NCBI RefSeq assembly: GCF_024586455.1
Contig: NW_026089623.1
Location: forward strand, 6,978,204-7,042,203
Source of the DNA: Bactrocera neohumeralis
Lineage: Eukaryota > Arthropoda > Insecta > Diptera > Tephritidae
DNA: 64,000 bases
Direction: 5' to 3'
This document shows, piece after piece, positions 10,378-21,468 of this stretch (within the stretch, counting starts at the first letter, position 1; each line of letters begins with the position of its first letter). The position numbers and the translations under genes are program-made. Below the pieces are notes generated by a model. The model searched no databases. It had not been told where the DNA came from and saw only the letters and a program-made list of their open reading frames with translations.

Positions 10378-10868
10378 AAATATCACTAAAGTGAGTGTGG
10401 TGATTTTTGTGAGGGCATGAGAATAGGGCTGTAAATATGTAAGTATGAATATATCTATAATAATACAAAAAATAATTCAAAAATGGGTTTTATTTTTACA
10501 TTAACTACGAACATTGCTTTGAAAAAATAATTTAATTTAAATGTATTCATTTGTCCATGTATTCATTAATATGCACAAAAAGAATGCATACGAATGCACA
10601 TGTTTGCATATAAACGTATAAAAATATAAGCAAAAGAGCGAACATACGTCTGTTAGAGCAATATATAGCTTTGAGCATAATTTTTATTCCACGCACAACT
10701 CTGTTCAAGCAAAATGTTAAAATTTCTGTTGCAGAGCTGGCAGTGGTGAAACTCCTCCATCTCGACCGAGTTAGCCAAAAATATTTTTACGTTCTTCGCG
10801 CCGTGAAACTTCTCTATTATAAACGTTCTCTGTTTATAAATATACGTTCTCTGGTACAACATTGAATC

Positions 10869-12832
10869 AGAGAACGTCTATCATAGAGAAGGTTCACGTT
10901 CAATCGTTAAGTTACATATGTACATAAATATGTGCGTATGACATTGGTACACAAATAACGCATACACAAACCTACATACAATGCACTTGTATAAGTTAAC
11001 ACAAAACATATTTACGTTTCTCACCAAACATATTTACATTTCCTAATAATTAGTACGAAACGTATAAGCATATTTTTGCTATACTTTCGCTGACTATCAT
11101 TTCCTGTTTACGTCCCAAATTTTGTTTAACCCATTTCCGATCGTTGCACGCGCGACCCAAAAGTGCTGACGTAGCGTCTGCATTGAATGCACGGTCACAT
11201 TGCACTGCATGTGATGATCGCTGCTCGCACACCTTTAATTTCAATATAACTAATTTTTAACTTAGTTCACAGTCAGTAGTTAGTGGTAGTCGATAAGTAT
11301 AGAGGTTGGATTAAGAAGACATAGTCTTCCCAACAAATAATTATAAATAAACAAAAATTATATTGCAAAATAAAATCCGTTTTAATAAAGAAAATAAAAA
11401 GTATTTTATTAACTTATACATATGCGTACATATGCAAATATATCACCTCCAAAAACTACAAACATTGCTTTACAAAAACAACAATCGTTTGAAATGGCAT
11501 CAGACATACTTATCTGCGTACACATGTAAATATGTGCGTATGGCATTCCACACAAATAATGCATACACAACATACATACTTATATGCGTTCACATGTAGA
11601 TATGTCATCCGCAAAAATTACAAATATTGTTCTACAAAAACAACAAATGTCTGAAATAGCATCAGCTGCGTCACAAGTCAATATGGCAGCCAAATGTAGT
11701 AGATCTTACAGCAAGAACAATTTCATTCATGAACGCAAGCGCACTTTCAACAAGCAAACTCGCTTTATTCATAAAAGCGACCACCTTCACATCTCCCCGA
11801 GTATGCGTTTGCCCACAAGCGTCTTTTCGCGACGATGGCAAAAGCTAAAAATCATAAGTTGAACAACTTTCTGATGCTTCTTCACAGAAAGAAGTGACAA
11901 AAGTGGCAACATAGCCGTTGTCGATTTACAATATTTGTCTAAAATATTTTTCCGTGACACGCAAAAATCTGCGTCGATATGTATCCACGCGCATACATCT
12001 TCATACATATTTACGCTGGTTTGTAGGCGACGCTGTTAGAGCGGCAAGGGAAGCGGTGACAATCGGCGATCGTTCGTTTATTTTTTCAGCACAGCTCGGT
12101 TTTCTACCAACAACACAATGATGTGATGCTTTGTTGTCTTTGAACGTGAGCTTCGGCACTTGGTTGTCCGCCTCAACGTAAATTTCGCATGAAGCATTGA
12201 GTGTACATATTTACATATGTACATATGTTGCATGTAGACAAATTTACAAACATTATGCGTATGGTCTGCCATATTTGTTTACATGCACGCATACATACAT
12301 TATATATGTAGATATGTATGAGCACATGTGCGACCGCTTGATCTTTTAAGAACTTTTAATGTAAATGTGTAAATTTAAAACTAATCACCATAAATCTATT
12401 TATGTATTTTAATTATTTGGGTAATAATACATACCTTACTCTATTATGTATATATTTTTAATGATTTTATGGAATCATCATGAAATACATAGGCGAATTT
12501 TAACATACATATGTACATACTTATGTACTAAGTATATGCTTTGATACCAAATACTTAAATACGGATCATATGTATGTACTTATGTATGTATATAAATTAT
12601 ATGCCGGGTCGGTTGCGCATAGAAAATAAACGAATCTGTAGGAGTAAATTTGTTTACATTGAAATTAGCATTATTTTTCTCACTTAACACTGAAAATGCT
12701 CAATTCTGCTATTTTCGTGGTGAAACACGCTTATAATTTGCCTGTGGTGAGACTCCTCCATCTCTGCCGAGTACCCCTTCGAAAAGTTACGATATTTGAA
12801 ACGTGAACCTTCTCTATGATAGACGTTCTCTG
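10869..12832. mobile_element. Complete non-autonomous TIR transposon, same family as 2791-10853
   Basis: Its ends are perfect inverted repeats over at least 30 bp, starting AGAGAACGTCTATCATAGAG on each strand. It is flanked by the exact 8-bp duplication ATTGAATC (10861-10868 and 12833-12840). The interior is the reverse complement of 2800-3870 with extra sequence at about 11040-11420 and 12300-12730. No transposase frame is visible. It sits 7-15 bp from the end of the outer element, in opposite orientation. Confidence 0.85.
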
Positions 12833-12932
12833 ATTGAATCTTATGAACGGTCGACGCTCATCTCGGTATGCTATTAAAATGCCACCAAAACTAGTTTTAT
12901 ATCGATGTTGCATACTTTTAAGCGCATACAAT

Positions 12933-13119
12933 GCTATGTAGGGGATGTTTCGCCTTCTCAGCCTGTTCTTAGGCTACCCAGAGGATACTTGGTCAAAGAC
13001 CGGAAGTAGTGAGCTGCTTGAGCCATGTGTAAAAGAATCGTTTCTGGCCACTCCCAAGTGAATGGCGATCAGAGAACTTTCCTCACTTGCGTGAACTTCT
13101 ACACATGACTCCATCCTCC
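12933..13119 (-). mobile_element. RTE-type LINE 5' fragment, antisense
   Basis: Matches 309-505 and the reverse complement of 34481-34650, running to the very 5' end of the LINE (CTCCATCCTCC at 13109-13119). The preceding 12841-12932 has no recognisable feature. Confidence 0.75.
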
Positions 13120-13454
13120 ATGCAATGTCACGCAAAAATATAATTGCAACCCTGTTTTTGCTGTCATTTTACATAAAGACATATTACGTCGTTAAATTTT
13201 TGAGAAAGGTAAGTTTTAAATAGATTTTATAATTTCTATTTAAATTATAAAGATTTGTTACAGTTTTTTTGTTAAAAATTTATGCAGAAGCTGCGTCAAT
13301 TCGCAATAGCCATGCATAATAGTCATTCACAATACATTCACCGAATCAGCCGTTCATATATCATTAGATTCTGCAATGGGTTCTCTCGTGCTCTTGTATA
13401 TTTCGGAACAGCATTTTTGCAATCTGCAATCTTGCAAGAGCAAGAGAATACCCC
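13120..13454 (-). mobile_element. Truncated MITE, family of 40771-41245
   Basis: Reads as the reverse complement of the MITE at 40771-41245: gcaatgtcacgcaaaaatat, a shared GCAGAAG...TTCGCAATAGCCATG interior, and the terminal GCAAGAGCAAGAGAATACCC. One terminus abuts the KDEL-receptor sequence; the other is lost at the RTE fragment. Confidence 0.7.
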
Positions 13455-13650
13455 TTATGTATGGAAAATTCAGAGGAACTTACGACCATAACCATGATAT
13501 TTTTCGTATTGAGTTCTTACTTGTCCCATGTGGGTTGCTGTCATTGATTATTAATCATGAATATACTTTGATGGAAATTCTATGGACATTTTCAATATAT
13601 TTGGAATCCGTAGCTATTCTTCCACAGCTGTTTATGGTTAGCAAAACCGG
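13454..13650 (+). pseudogene. KdelR: KDEL receptor, middle segment (5' of the BEL insertion)
   Basis: Encodes LMYGKFRGTYDHNHDIFRIE, then LLVPCGLLSLIINHEYT and MEILWTFSIYLESVAILPQL up to VSKTG, all highly characteristic of the ER lumen protein-retaining receptor. This seven-helix Golgi-to-ER retrieval receptor recognises KDEL/HDEL tails. The N-terminal helices are missing: a truncated MITE and a LINE fragment sit directly upstream. The frame stops at the BEL LTR inserted inside the Gly codon of SKTGE. It continues at 23897. Whether this is a gene remnant or a retrocopy is open; no intron is visible across the preserved part. Confidence 0.9.
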
Positions 13651-14065
13651 TGAATATTCTCGAACGTTCGACGAGTCTCTCGCGGACGATGCGTCGATGG
13701 TTGAGAATATGAAATAGGAAAAGGAAGTGTATTAATAAATGAAACCACAAAGTTTGTGTCTAATATAATAAATTAAAATGTTGGTTCTTTATTCAATTGG
13801 GATTACCAAATATTACCTGGTTTGTGCTTGTGGTGATGCTGGTTGTGGTGGCCGGTGGACGACGTCTTATTTCGCTTCGCTCTCTAGAAAAAGTACCCCA
13901 GGCTGACCAGCAGAATCGCTTGCTAAGCGGGAGTTTTCAACGAAACCATTGCCAGTTGAGTGAAAGTTATTGACAGTTGAGTGAAAACTATTAACAGCTA
14001 ACTGGCAATGGTTTGTTATATATTCACCAGGGGTGGTAAAAAGAAATTAGGCGCTGGCCTAAACA
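13651..14065 (-). repeat. BEL LTR (3' LTR in element sense)
   Basis: TGAATATTCTCGAACGTTCG ... GGCCTAAACA on the plus strand. In element sense the sequence just before it (14066-14085) contains CGGGGGCCGG, a possible short polypurine-like tract. Between it and the gag-protease stop lies an A+T-rich 3' region with a duplicated AAACAATACTTA motif (about 14236-14282). Confidence 0.9.
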
Positions 14066-14291
14066 TACCGGCCCCCGTGCGGTGAGCAACAAAAAAAAAT
14101 TACATGTCCATCGACCACCATAACGATGTACAAATTTATGGCACAATATTAGTAGAGCTAAATAGAAAATATAGTTTAAGTTCATTCATTTGTTATTATA
14201 ATTATATATTTTTTTTTTTAAATAAGGATCCAAAAAACAATACTTATTCTAAATAAGAATTCAAAAAAAAACAATACTTAAATACCTTAAT

Positions 14292-15420
14292 TTAGTACCG
14301 GGCCGTACCCGAAAGCACCCAGCCGAATATGGAGCCCTGGGCGAGAAGCTGCCCAAACGTTTGTGGCATGACCTGTTGGGTCATGACGCGGGAATATACA
14401 TCCGCGCCGAGCACCAAGCGTATCGGCGATGACTTGTAGAAATTTGGATCCGCCAGTTTGATGTGGGTGTATGGGGCTGTTATGTCGCAGTCCAACGTGG
14501 TGGTCGGGCTGATGCGCATATAGTCGTTCATTACCCTTACATGCGTCGAGATGCGGGTATTTGTTCCGTGTCTGCCTCGCAGTACTAAAAGGCAGCCGCG
14601 TTGACCGCCGATATGCGTCTGCTCTAGTTGCAATTCCCTTGCTAGGTCGCGCGCAATTAGCGACGTAGGGGCGCATGCGTCTATCAGAGCCCTGATTAGA
14701 CGTCCTCTTGCCTCTATCTTTACTACCGCCGTCGGTAAAATGGCTGTCGTTGGCAGCAAGGAATGAGCCACTATGCTGGCTCGATTTGTTAGCCCGGCTC
14801 TGAAGGAGCTAGCCCGGTGTAGCTGGAGAAACCTGGTCTCCAGTCTGGCCGGGTTGTGCGCTTGGCGACGGCGCTGATGGCGTTTGTGCGCGCGACGCTC
14901 GTGTTGCAGAAGGGGGCGGAAAGTCCGGGTTTCCGTTTCCCCTCGCTGTGATGGGCGGAAAGGCCGTGTTTCCGCTCCGGTTTCAAGTAGTTCTCCCTCC
15001 TCCGGTTCTGGTTGGAGAGGCCTAGTCTCCGTTCCAGAGTCTGATGCATCGATGGAGAGAGCATCATCGGAACTTATTTGTTCGCTCCATGACTGGTTTT
15101 GAGGCACTGCGGGGCGGCGACGGGTATTTCCCCCGATGTGGAGCATTGTGTGGTGCTTCTCGTTGCAGCGCCGGCACCGTGCGTCGCTGGAGCAATTCGC
15201 TGACCTGTGGTTGACCGCAAGGCAATTTACACAATATTTGCCTATGAGTGCCTCCCGTAGGCGCTCCTCCGGTGTCTTGGCCCGGAAGGACGAGCAGAGC
15301 CGAAATGGATGCTTTCCCTTGCACATCGTGCAAGAAAGCGGGTACCGGTTTGGGTGTAGGGCCGCCGTCTTCTTTAAGGCACTGTAGCGCGTTTTGTGGT
15401 TGTGCCGTTCTGTGCCGTGC
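14292..15420 (-). pseudogene. BEL/Pao Gag zinc knuckles plus protease, GC-rich fragment
   Basis: A minus-strand frame with three cysteine clusters near its start (CKGKHPFRLC, CVNCLAVNHRSANC, CRRCNEKHHTMLH), an Arg/Glu-rich linker with repeated TETR(P/T)F(R)P-like units, then ALIDACAPTSLIARDLAREL, a retropepsin active-site loop with D-A-C in place of D-S/T-G. It ends at GSIFGWVLSG, the junction where RT normally begins; no RT follows. Its G+C content is much higher than the BEL pol at 17.7-22.2 kb, so it comes from another lineage. The frame stays open upstream to about 15420, where the Idh3a leader begins. Confidence 0.75.
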
Positions 15421-15495
15421 TGTTGGTGATTTGGTTCTTAAATTACGAATATCTCTAAGTAGATTAAATCCAAATCTGTGTGAAATTTTAAAGAA

Positions 15496-16561
15496 ATGGC
15501 TGCAAGATTAATTCAAAAGATTGTTAGCACTGCCCCCACATCAGCTCGCGGCTTTACATCTGGTTCCAGAAAAGTCACTTTAATTCCTGGTGATGGCATT
15601 GGCCCTGAAATCTCCTCTGCTGTGCAGAAGATTTTCACCACTGCCAATGTACCAATCGAATGGGAATCGGTGGATCTGACACCAGTTATGGGCCCCGATG
15701 GCAAATACGGCATTCCTCAGGCAGCTATTGATTCGGTGAATACAAATAAAATTGGCTTGAAAGGTCCCTTGATGACCCCAGTTGGCAAAGGTCATCGCTC
15801 ATTGAATTTGGCCTTACGTAAGGAATTCAATTTGTACGCTAATGTGCGGCCCTGTCGCAGTCTGGAAGGCTACAAAACTCTTTACGACGACGTCGATGTG
15901 GTGACAATCCGTGAAAACACCGAAGGTGAATACTCCGGCATTGAGCACGAAATTGTTGATGGTGTTGTACAGAGTATAAAACTGATCACTGAGGAGGCGT
16001 CAAAACGTGTCGCCGAATATGCCTTCCAATACGCCAAGGCCAATAACAGGAAGAAGGTGACCGTAGTGCACAAAGCTAATATTATGCGCATGTCTGATGG
16101 TTTGTTCTTGCGTTGCGCGCGCGATATGGCCGAAAAAATACCCGGAAATTCAGTTCGAAGAACGTTACTTGGACACTGTGTGTTTGAACATGGTGCAGGA
16201 TCCCAAAAAATATGATGTCTTGGTAATGCCCAACTTGTATGGTGATATTCTTTCTGATATGTGTGCTGGCCTCGTTGGTGGATTGGGCCTGACCCCATCT
16301 GGCAACATGGGCTTAAATGGTGCACTATTCGAATCTGTTCACGGTACTGCGCCTGATATTGCTGGCAAGGATTTGGCCAACCCAACTGCTTTATTGCTGT
16401 CGGCTGTTATGATGTTGAGACACATGGAGTTGAATGAACATGCTGATAAGATCCAACATGCCTGTTTCGAGGTGATCAAGGAGAGCAAATATTTGACTGG
16501 AGACTTGGGTGGCAAGGCCAAATGCTCAGAGTTTACAAATGAAATTTGTGCTAAACTATGA
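15496..16561 (+). pseudogene. Idh3a: NAD-isocitrate dehydrogenase alpha, intronless copy with one frameshift
   Basis: Encodes the mitochondrial NAD-dependent isocitrate dehydrogenase catalytic subunit, which oxidises isocitrate to 2-oxoglutarate in the citric acid cycle. The start MAARLIQKI with a basic, hydroxylated first 25 residues fits a mitochondrial presequence. Family motifs follow in order: LIPGDGIGPEIS, GPLMTPVGKGHRSLNLALRK, IRENTEGEYSGIEHE, HKANIMRMSDGLF, MPNLYGDILSDMCAGLVGGL and ESVHGTAPDIAGKDLANPTA. Total length is about 354 residues, as expected. A run of six A at 16133-16138 shifts the frame at about residue 214; one fewer A matches the family. No introns are present, so this is a retrocopy. 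It lies antisense to the surrounding BEL unit. It may be a true pseudogene, or a retrogene with a homopolymer error in the assembly. Confidence 0.9.
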
Positions 16562-17732
16562 AGTGAATGAATACAACTATTAGGTTGTTTGTATGCGAAC
16601 GTCTTCATCGTGTCGTGTATATACGCCAATTTCTGATTGGAACACTAAATGATACCCACTGCTGCTTTACCCAACAATAACCTAAATTGATTAAAAAAAT
16701 TCACTAAATAAGTATGTAAAAACAAATTGCTTAAAAGAAAAGTATTGTACGTTCGAATAGAAAATTTATTCACCCCTATATTAAACTGTATAATATCAAA
16801 ACGTAACATATTTGTTGAGCCCAATACTAAATAACAACAAACAAACCTTAAACTTCACTTGCTATTCATGTACAATTCACTTGTTAGATCGTTAGTCGTC
16901 TTACTACAGAAGTATTCATTTAAAGTTTTATTTTTTCTTTGTTCTTAAATTTGCCATCAGGTATTTAGTATTTATATTACGTTTATTAGACAATATTTAT
17001 TTAAAGATATTGGATTTAATTTTATGTTTTATTATCGCCCAGAGTTATTAAAATTGCTAATATGCTCTGATAGTGATTTATTTGTCATTACTTAGCACAT
17101 TCAAATCATATATATTAATTTATTTGCCTATTGTCGATAGTCAATTGTATTTGATGATTAGAATATAGGCAAAATCTAATTCTCATTTGAAAGCAGTAAG
17201 GATACCATGTTATATTTTTTTTTGCCAGAACAATAAACTATTAGAAAAAATGTCTGACTAAACCACCAAAAGTCATTGTGAATGCTAAAAGGTTTTGCAT
17301 GTTAAGACAACTCAATAAACAGTTAATAAAAATGTAAACAGAAAAAAGGTATTTATTAATGAAAGAAAATGTGCAAATACACTGAAAATAAATTGTGTGA
17401 GGTATGTGATTCTTTAAGAGAATAAAATATAATCAATTAGGGTTTTCACAAGTCTCATAAAGTTATAAGTTATAACGATTCGAAACCATAGCAAATTAGA
17501 ATTGTGAATGTGTAAACTCATTTTTGTACGAAATCCCACAACATTTTACGACGGGTTGTGAGTACCCCAAATGTGAAAATTTATAAAATTCAAAAATAAA
17601 AGAAAAAATAATAATTTCATACATAAGTGCACAATTAATTAGAACGACGTAAATTCGCATAAAAATGCCAACTTCGACTGGTGTCTAGGGTGGAATTTGT
17701 AATATTTGTATCGTAGTGAGTGTATCGGAAAG
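16562..17732 (+). other. Probable 3' UTR of the Idh3a copy, then BEL 3' sequence
   Basis: A+T-rich, without a frame. AATAAA-type signals occur at about 17230 (aacaataaacta) and 17315 (caataaacag). The join to BEL sequence lies somewhere between about 17400 and 17700. I see no clear poly(A) tract or target duplication that would date the retrocopy insertion. Confidence 0.45.
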
Positions 17733-19376
17733 TTAGGCTTCCGATGTGGCTAGGGAACTGTTGTGTTGAGTAGGGTGTGCATCCACGTTTTTCTCCTCGT
17801 AGGGCGGTAGTAAGACCAATTTGGCAAGCGGTCTTGTAACTTGGCCTTTTTCAGTGATAATGTCAACTACTCGCACTCGGGTATCAGCACCTGGGTGTAT
17901 ATTAACAATCCTACCCAATCTCCACTCGTTCGGTGACAAATTGTCTTCCTTGATGACGACAAGGTCACCTGTCTTTAAATTTGTTTTGGAATGTTTCCAC
18001 TTAATGCGCTTCTGCATTTCATTCAGGTATTCGGTTTTCCACTTTTTGCAGAAGGATTGATGTAAGGCCTTAAGTTTTTGCCATCTATTTACGATAGAGG
18101 CACTGCTTTCATTTATATCCGGTTCTGGTGGGGCCATCAGATGTCCGCCGACCAAAAAATGTCCTGGAGTAAGTGGCTCCAAATCAGTGGGTTCGTTTGA
18201 GGCTGGGCTTAATGGTCGCGAATTAAGGCAAGACTCAATTCGGCATAAGAGTGTATTAAACTCTTCAAGAGTGTATTTTTGCCCAGACGCAATCTTGCGG
18301 AAATGACTCTTAAAGCTTTTCACACCTGCTTCCCAAAGTCCGCCCATATGAGGAGCTGCAGCAGGTATGAAATGCCATGTAAGAGCTTGGTGGCTATATT
18401 TTGAGATAGCATTGTTGCGAGCATCGGCTATGAAGGCTTTAAGTTCGGACCTTAGGGATCTTGATGCTCCAACGAAGTTTGTACCATTGTCCGAATAAAT
18501 ATTCTTAGGGCAACCTCTTCTCGAAACGAATCTAGAGAGAGCTGCTAAAAATGATTGTGTTGATAAATCGGTAGTGGCCTCCAGGTGGATGACCCTTGTT
18601 GTAAACCAGACAAACAGACAGACATACCCTTTGGATACACGGCATCCTCTTCCACGGTAGCTTTTTATTTCGAACGGACCCGCGAAATCTACCCCCGTAT
18701 TCGTAAAAGCGCGTGAAAATGTGAATCGTTCGGACGGAAGTGCACCCATAAGTTGCGTCTGAGCGCGTTTTTTGAAGATCGTGCACGTCTTGCAGTTATG
18801 GATAATGGATCGGATCAAGTTTTTCACCCTTGGAATCCAATACTGAGCCCGCGTTAGCCGTAACATCAGCTGGTTTTCTCCATGCAAAGAGACTTGATGG
18901 ATAAACTGGATTGTTAGACGAGACAATACACAGTTGTATGGAAGGATAATTGGATGGCGCTCATTGTATGACAAGTCGAGAGACGCACCGAGACGGCCAC
19001 CAGTTCTCAACACTTCATCTTTATCGAGGAATGGATTAAGAGAGAGGATTTCACTTTTTGCATCGATGGGCTTACCGGATTTCAAACAACCATACTCTTG
19101 ACCATATTTCTGCTTCTGCGTATTTATTATCAAACGTCTTGTCGTTGCTTTAATTTCTTCGGATGAAATTAAGCAAGACATTTGTTGAAAAGAAGCCTTT
19201 GTGTTTGGATGAGTTCTTTGAGAGAATCTCATAACGTATGATAACACGCTCAAAGCTCTCGGCAAACTCGTAAAACGGTCAAGGATGTCGTTAGAATCCC
19301 CCTGTATTGTTGTACAAGCATGTACACGTACCTGTTTTTCCTCTATTGTCGTCTCGTAGTCATTTTGTCGTAATGG
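17733..19376 (-). pseudogene. pol: BEL/Pao integrase with C-terminal DUF5641-type domain
   Basis: A long open stretch below an in-frame TAG at 19377-19379. It shows a zinc-binding region (HQVSLHGENQLM ... IHNCKTCTIFK), the core GVDFAGPFEIK (first D), IYSDNGTNFVGA (second D) and FIPAAAPHMGGLWEAGVKSF (catalytic E), then SRPLSPAS and a C-terminal part (LKTGDLVVIKEDNLSPNEWR) typical of Pao integrases. It would insert element cDNA. The frame itself is intact for over 500 residues, the best-preserved coding region of the unit, but the upstream stop and frameshifts disable the polyprotein. Confidence 0.9.
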
Positions 19377-19850
19377 CTATTTGGATTGATCTTCTTGCAG
19401 CCAAGAAGGTCCCTGCCACCTCAAGATGTTTTCCACCAAATCCTGTGCCATAAGTCCCCGACTGGCTAAGTCTGCAGGGTTAGATCCTGAATCGACATGA
19501 TTCCAATTTGCGTTGCCAACCTTTTCTATAATCTTTGTCACTCGATGGGATACAAACGTTGACCATGAACATGGTGGCTTGCGAATCCATGCGAGAACGA
19601 TGGTCGAATCCGTCCATAGTTTAAGTTTAAGATGAGTCAGCTCCAGGTTGTTGACGACAGATTCAACTGTTTCGGCCAGTAATACGGCTCCGCACAGTTC
19701 CAGACGCGGTAAAGAGATAGTTTTGACAGGCGCTACTCTGGTTTTTGCTAATAGTAGGCTGACGAAAACTTCGTTGCTTGTCCTTACGCGCAGGTAGACC
19801 GTTGCTGCGTATGCTTTCTCTGATGCATCGCAGAAACCATGAATGGACAC
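19377..19850 (-). pseudogene. pol: BEL/Pao RNase H domain
   Basis: Starts MSIHGFCDASEKAYAATVYL (RNase H first Asp) and continues with ISLPRLELCGAVLLAE (Glu) and LKLWTDSTIVLAWI (Asp), ending ...HVDSGSNPADLASRGL. It is shifted relative to the RT frame, which it overlaps at 19784-19850, and ends at a TAG separating it in the same frame from integrase. The domain degrades the RNA strand during reverse transcription. Confidence 0.85.
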
Positions 19851-21253
19851 ATCGTCCGTCGGCGAGAAGTGGACCCCATTTTAATGTTGTTTATGTACCT
19901 ATGGTTATCCATGAATGTGTGCCAACGATCCAATGTGGTAGGAGATACAACCTCGTCCCATTGTGTTCCTTCCAACCAAATATGTTGCATTATCATTTTG
20001 GCTGTGACGATTATCGGTGCTAGCCATCCTAATGGGTCAAACAGTTTGGCGATATCTGAGAGGATAGCTCTCTTTGTATATGATTCTGGGCTGAGTATAG
20101 GTTTTGTTTTATAATAGAAGAAGTCAGTGTGCGCATTCCACCTTATCCCAAGAGCCTTGACATCACTTGTGTCTTCGAAGTCTAAAAACTCTTTGTTTAG
20201 CAAGTGGTCTTTTGGAAGGCCTTGTAAAATTCTTCCACAGTTGGCTGTCCATTTTCTTAATGGGAAACCTGCCGACTCCAATGCTGTTCTTATCTCATTC
20301 CTAGCTTTAATTGCAGCCTCTATAGAGTGTCCACCTGCTAAGACATCATCAACATACATGAACTTCCTAAGTATGTTTGAGGCTACTGGTAGTGAGCTTT
20401 CAACGTCGTCAGCTAATTGGAGTAACGTCCTTATTGCCAGATAAGGAGCGCAGTTGATTCCGAACGTCACCGTCTTCAATTCAAAAATGTTGGTTTGTTC
20501 GGTCGGATGGTTGCGGAAAACGATTCGCTGGTACTTCGTTTGATCAGCTTTCAACAGGATTCGGCGATACATCTTCTCAATATCGCTATTGAAGACATAT
20601 TTAAATAAACGCCATCGCAGAATTAAGATGGTCAGATCTGCCTGAAGAACTGGACCGGGGAGAAGGATGTCATTCAGCGAAGTGCCGTTTGAAGTCGCTT
20701 GCGATGCATTGAACACCACACGCACCTTTGTCGATGTGCTCTCTTCCTTCTTTACGGCGTGGTGTGGCAGGTAATAGTTGTTACTAGAGTCGGCCGTTTG
20801 ATTGGTATGTATCTTTACCATATGACCCAGCTCAACATATTCATTTAACACTCTGTTGTATTCCTTTTGCAGGTTTTCATCTCTTGACAACCGAGCTTCA
20901 TTGCGATAAAACTGGGAGTACGCAATCTTTAAGGAACTACCTAGACTAATGTTGACCGGATAGTCTTTCCTGAATGGTAGCGATACAACGTACTTCCCGT
21001 CTTCATTTCGCTTCGTTGTCTTTGTATAGAGCTCTTCACAATACCTGTCCTCCTCGCTTAACTTCCTTTCCTTGAACATCTCTTTCAATTCCCAGAACGA
21101 AGCTAACTGCTTTTCCAGCGATATTTCGTTATAATACGAGACGCAAGTGTTGTTTGGCTTGATTGTATTAGCACGCCCTGTGACTATCCAACCGAACACT
21201 GTCTCTGGCGCAAGAACTGATCCCAGCACGTTCTTGCGTATGCCATCCAGCAT
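19784..21253 (-). pseudogene. pol: BEL/Pao reverse transcriptase
   Basis: Begins at the protease-RT junction (VLAPETVFGWIVTG). It has the BEL-specific KVRVVFNASQATSNGTSLND, LILRWRLFKYVFNSDIEKMY and the catalytic KFMYVDDVLAGG, so the polymerase active site is intact. The frame runs about 490 residues before the shift into RNase H. Upstream the protease is mostly lost: the preceding frame (21184-21423) ends in another register. Confidence 0.9.
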
Positions 21254-21423
21254 AATCTGGGGATAGACGAACTTACTTGGAAGGCGCCGAGTCTGTTCTG
21301 ATGGCTGTTGTTGTTGTATTTATTCTGTGTGGGTGCACTGACAGGCTTTGCAGAATTGGACGATTTCTTGGCACGTTCTATTGCCTCTAAATCACGGTAT
21401 CTATCCGTGAGGAAATTGTCCAA
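21184..21423 (-). pseudogene. BEL Gag C-terminal remnant, protease deleted
   Basis: Reads DRYRDLEAIERAKKSSNSAK, the linker that in BEL Gag precedes the zinc knuckles, then passes almost directly into RT-junction sequence in another frame. Zinc knuckles and the retropepsin loop are absent. It is in the same frame as the 21469-22230 Gag but separated from it by a stop. Confidence 0.6.
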
Positions 21424-21468
21424 TTCCTCCCACTTTGATGTCTTTGTCTTGTTCTTTACAGACTGTTA

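Larger units (their letters stand above)
4109..10431. mobile_element. PIF/Harbinger element, interrupted by a gypsy retrotransposon
   Basis: Two diagnostic Harbinger genes converge inside it: a zeste-type Myb/SANT accessory gene on the plus strand and a HARBI1-like transposase on the minus strand. Candidate terminal inverted repeats are TGAGGCTATTCTTGCTCAAA (from 4109) and, read inward on the minus strand from 10431, CAGCCCTATTCTCATGCC. Both continue to a CACCAC-containing subterminal block. The flanks are TTG (4106-4108) and TAA (10432-10434, TTA in the mirrored reading), a plausible mutated TTA duplication. The gypsy element at 4282-8027 lies inside. TIR identity is imperfect, so the exact ends are tentative. 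Confidence 0.65.
2791..10853. mobile_element. Outer TIR DNA transposon, interrupted by a Harbinger element
   Basis: Long inverted ends face each other. The left end at 2791-2940 carries AGAGAACGT, a second CAGAGAACGTTTATAA, GGTTCACGGCGCGAAGAA, then GGAGGAGTTTCACCACTGCC. The reverse complement of the same order occupies 10690-10853. The flanks GTATAACC (2783-2790) and GTACAACA (10854-10861) look like a diverged 8-bp target duplication, 6 of 8 matching. Without the Harbinger element the transposon would be about 1.74 kb, close to the complete 1.96-kb relative at 10869-12832. No transposase is seen, so it is non-autonomous. The 8-bp duplication suggests a hAT-, P- or similar superfamily; I cannot choose between them. 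Confidence 0.7.

Noticed and set aside
14884..15511. Plus-strand frames before Idh3a as an N-terminal extension
   Set aside because: They are shadows of the minus-strand BEL Gag-protease frame; the Idh3a start at 15496 gives the expected length and mitochondrial presequence.
15882..16385. 167-codon minus-strand frame
   Set aside because: Antisense shadow of the Idh3a coding sequence with no motif of its own.
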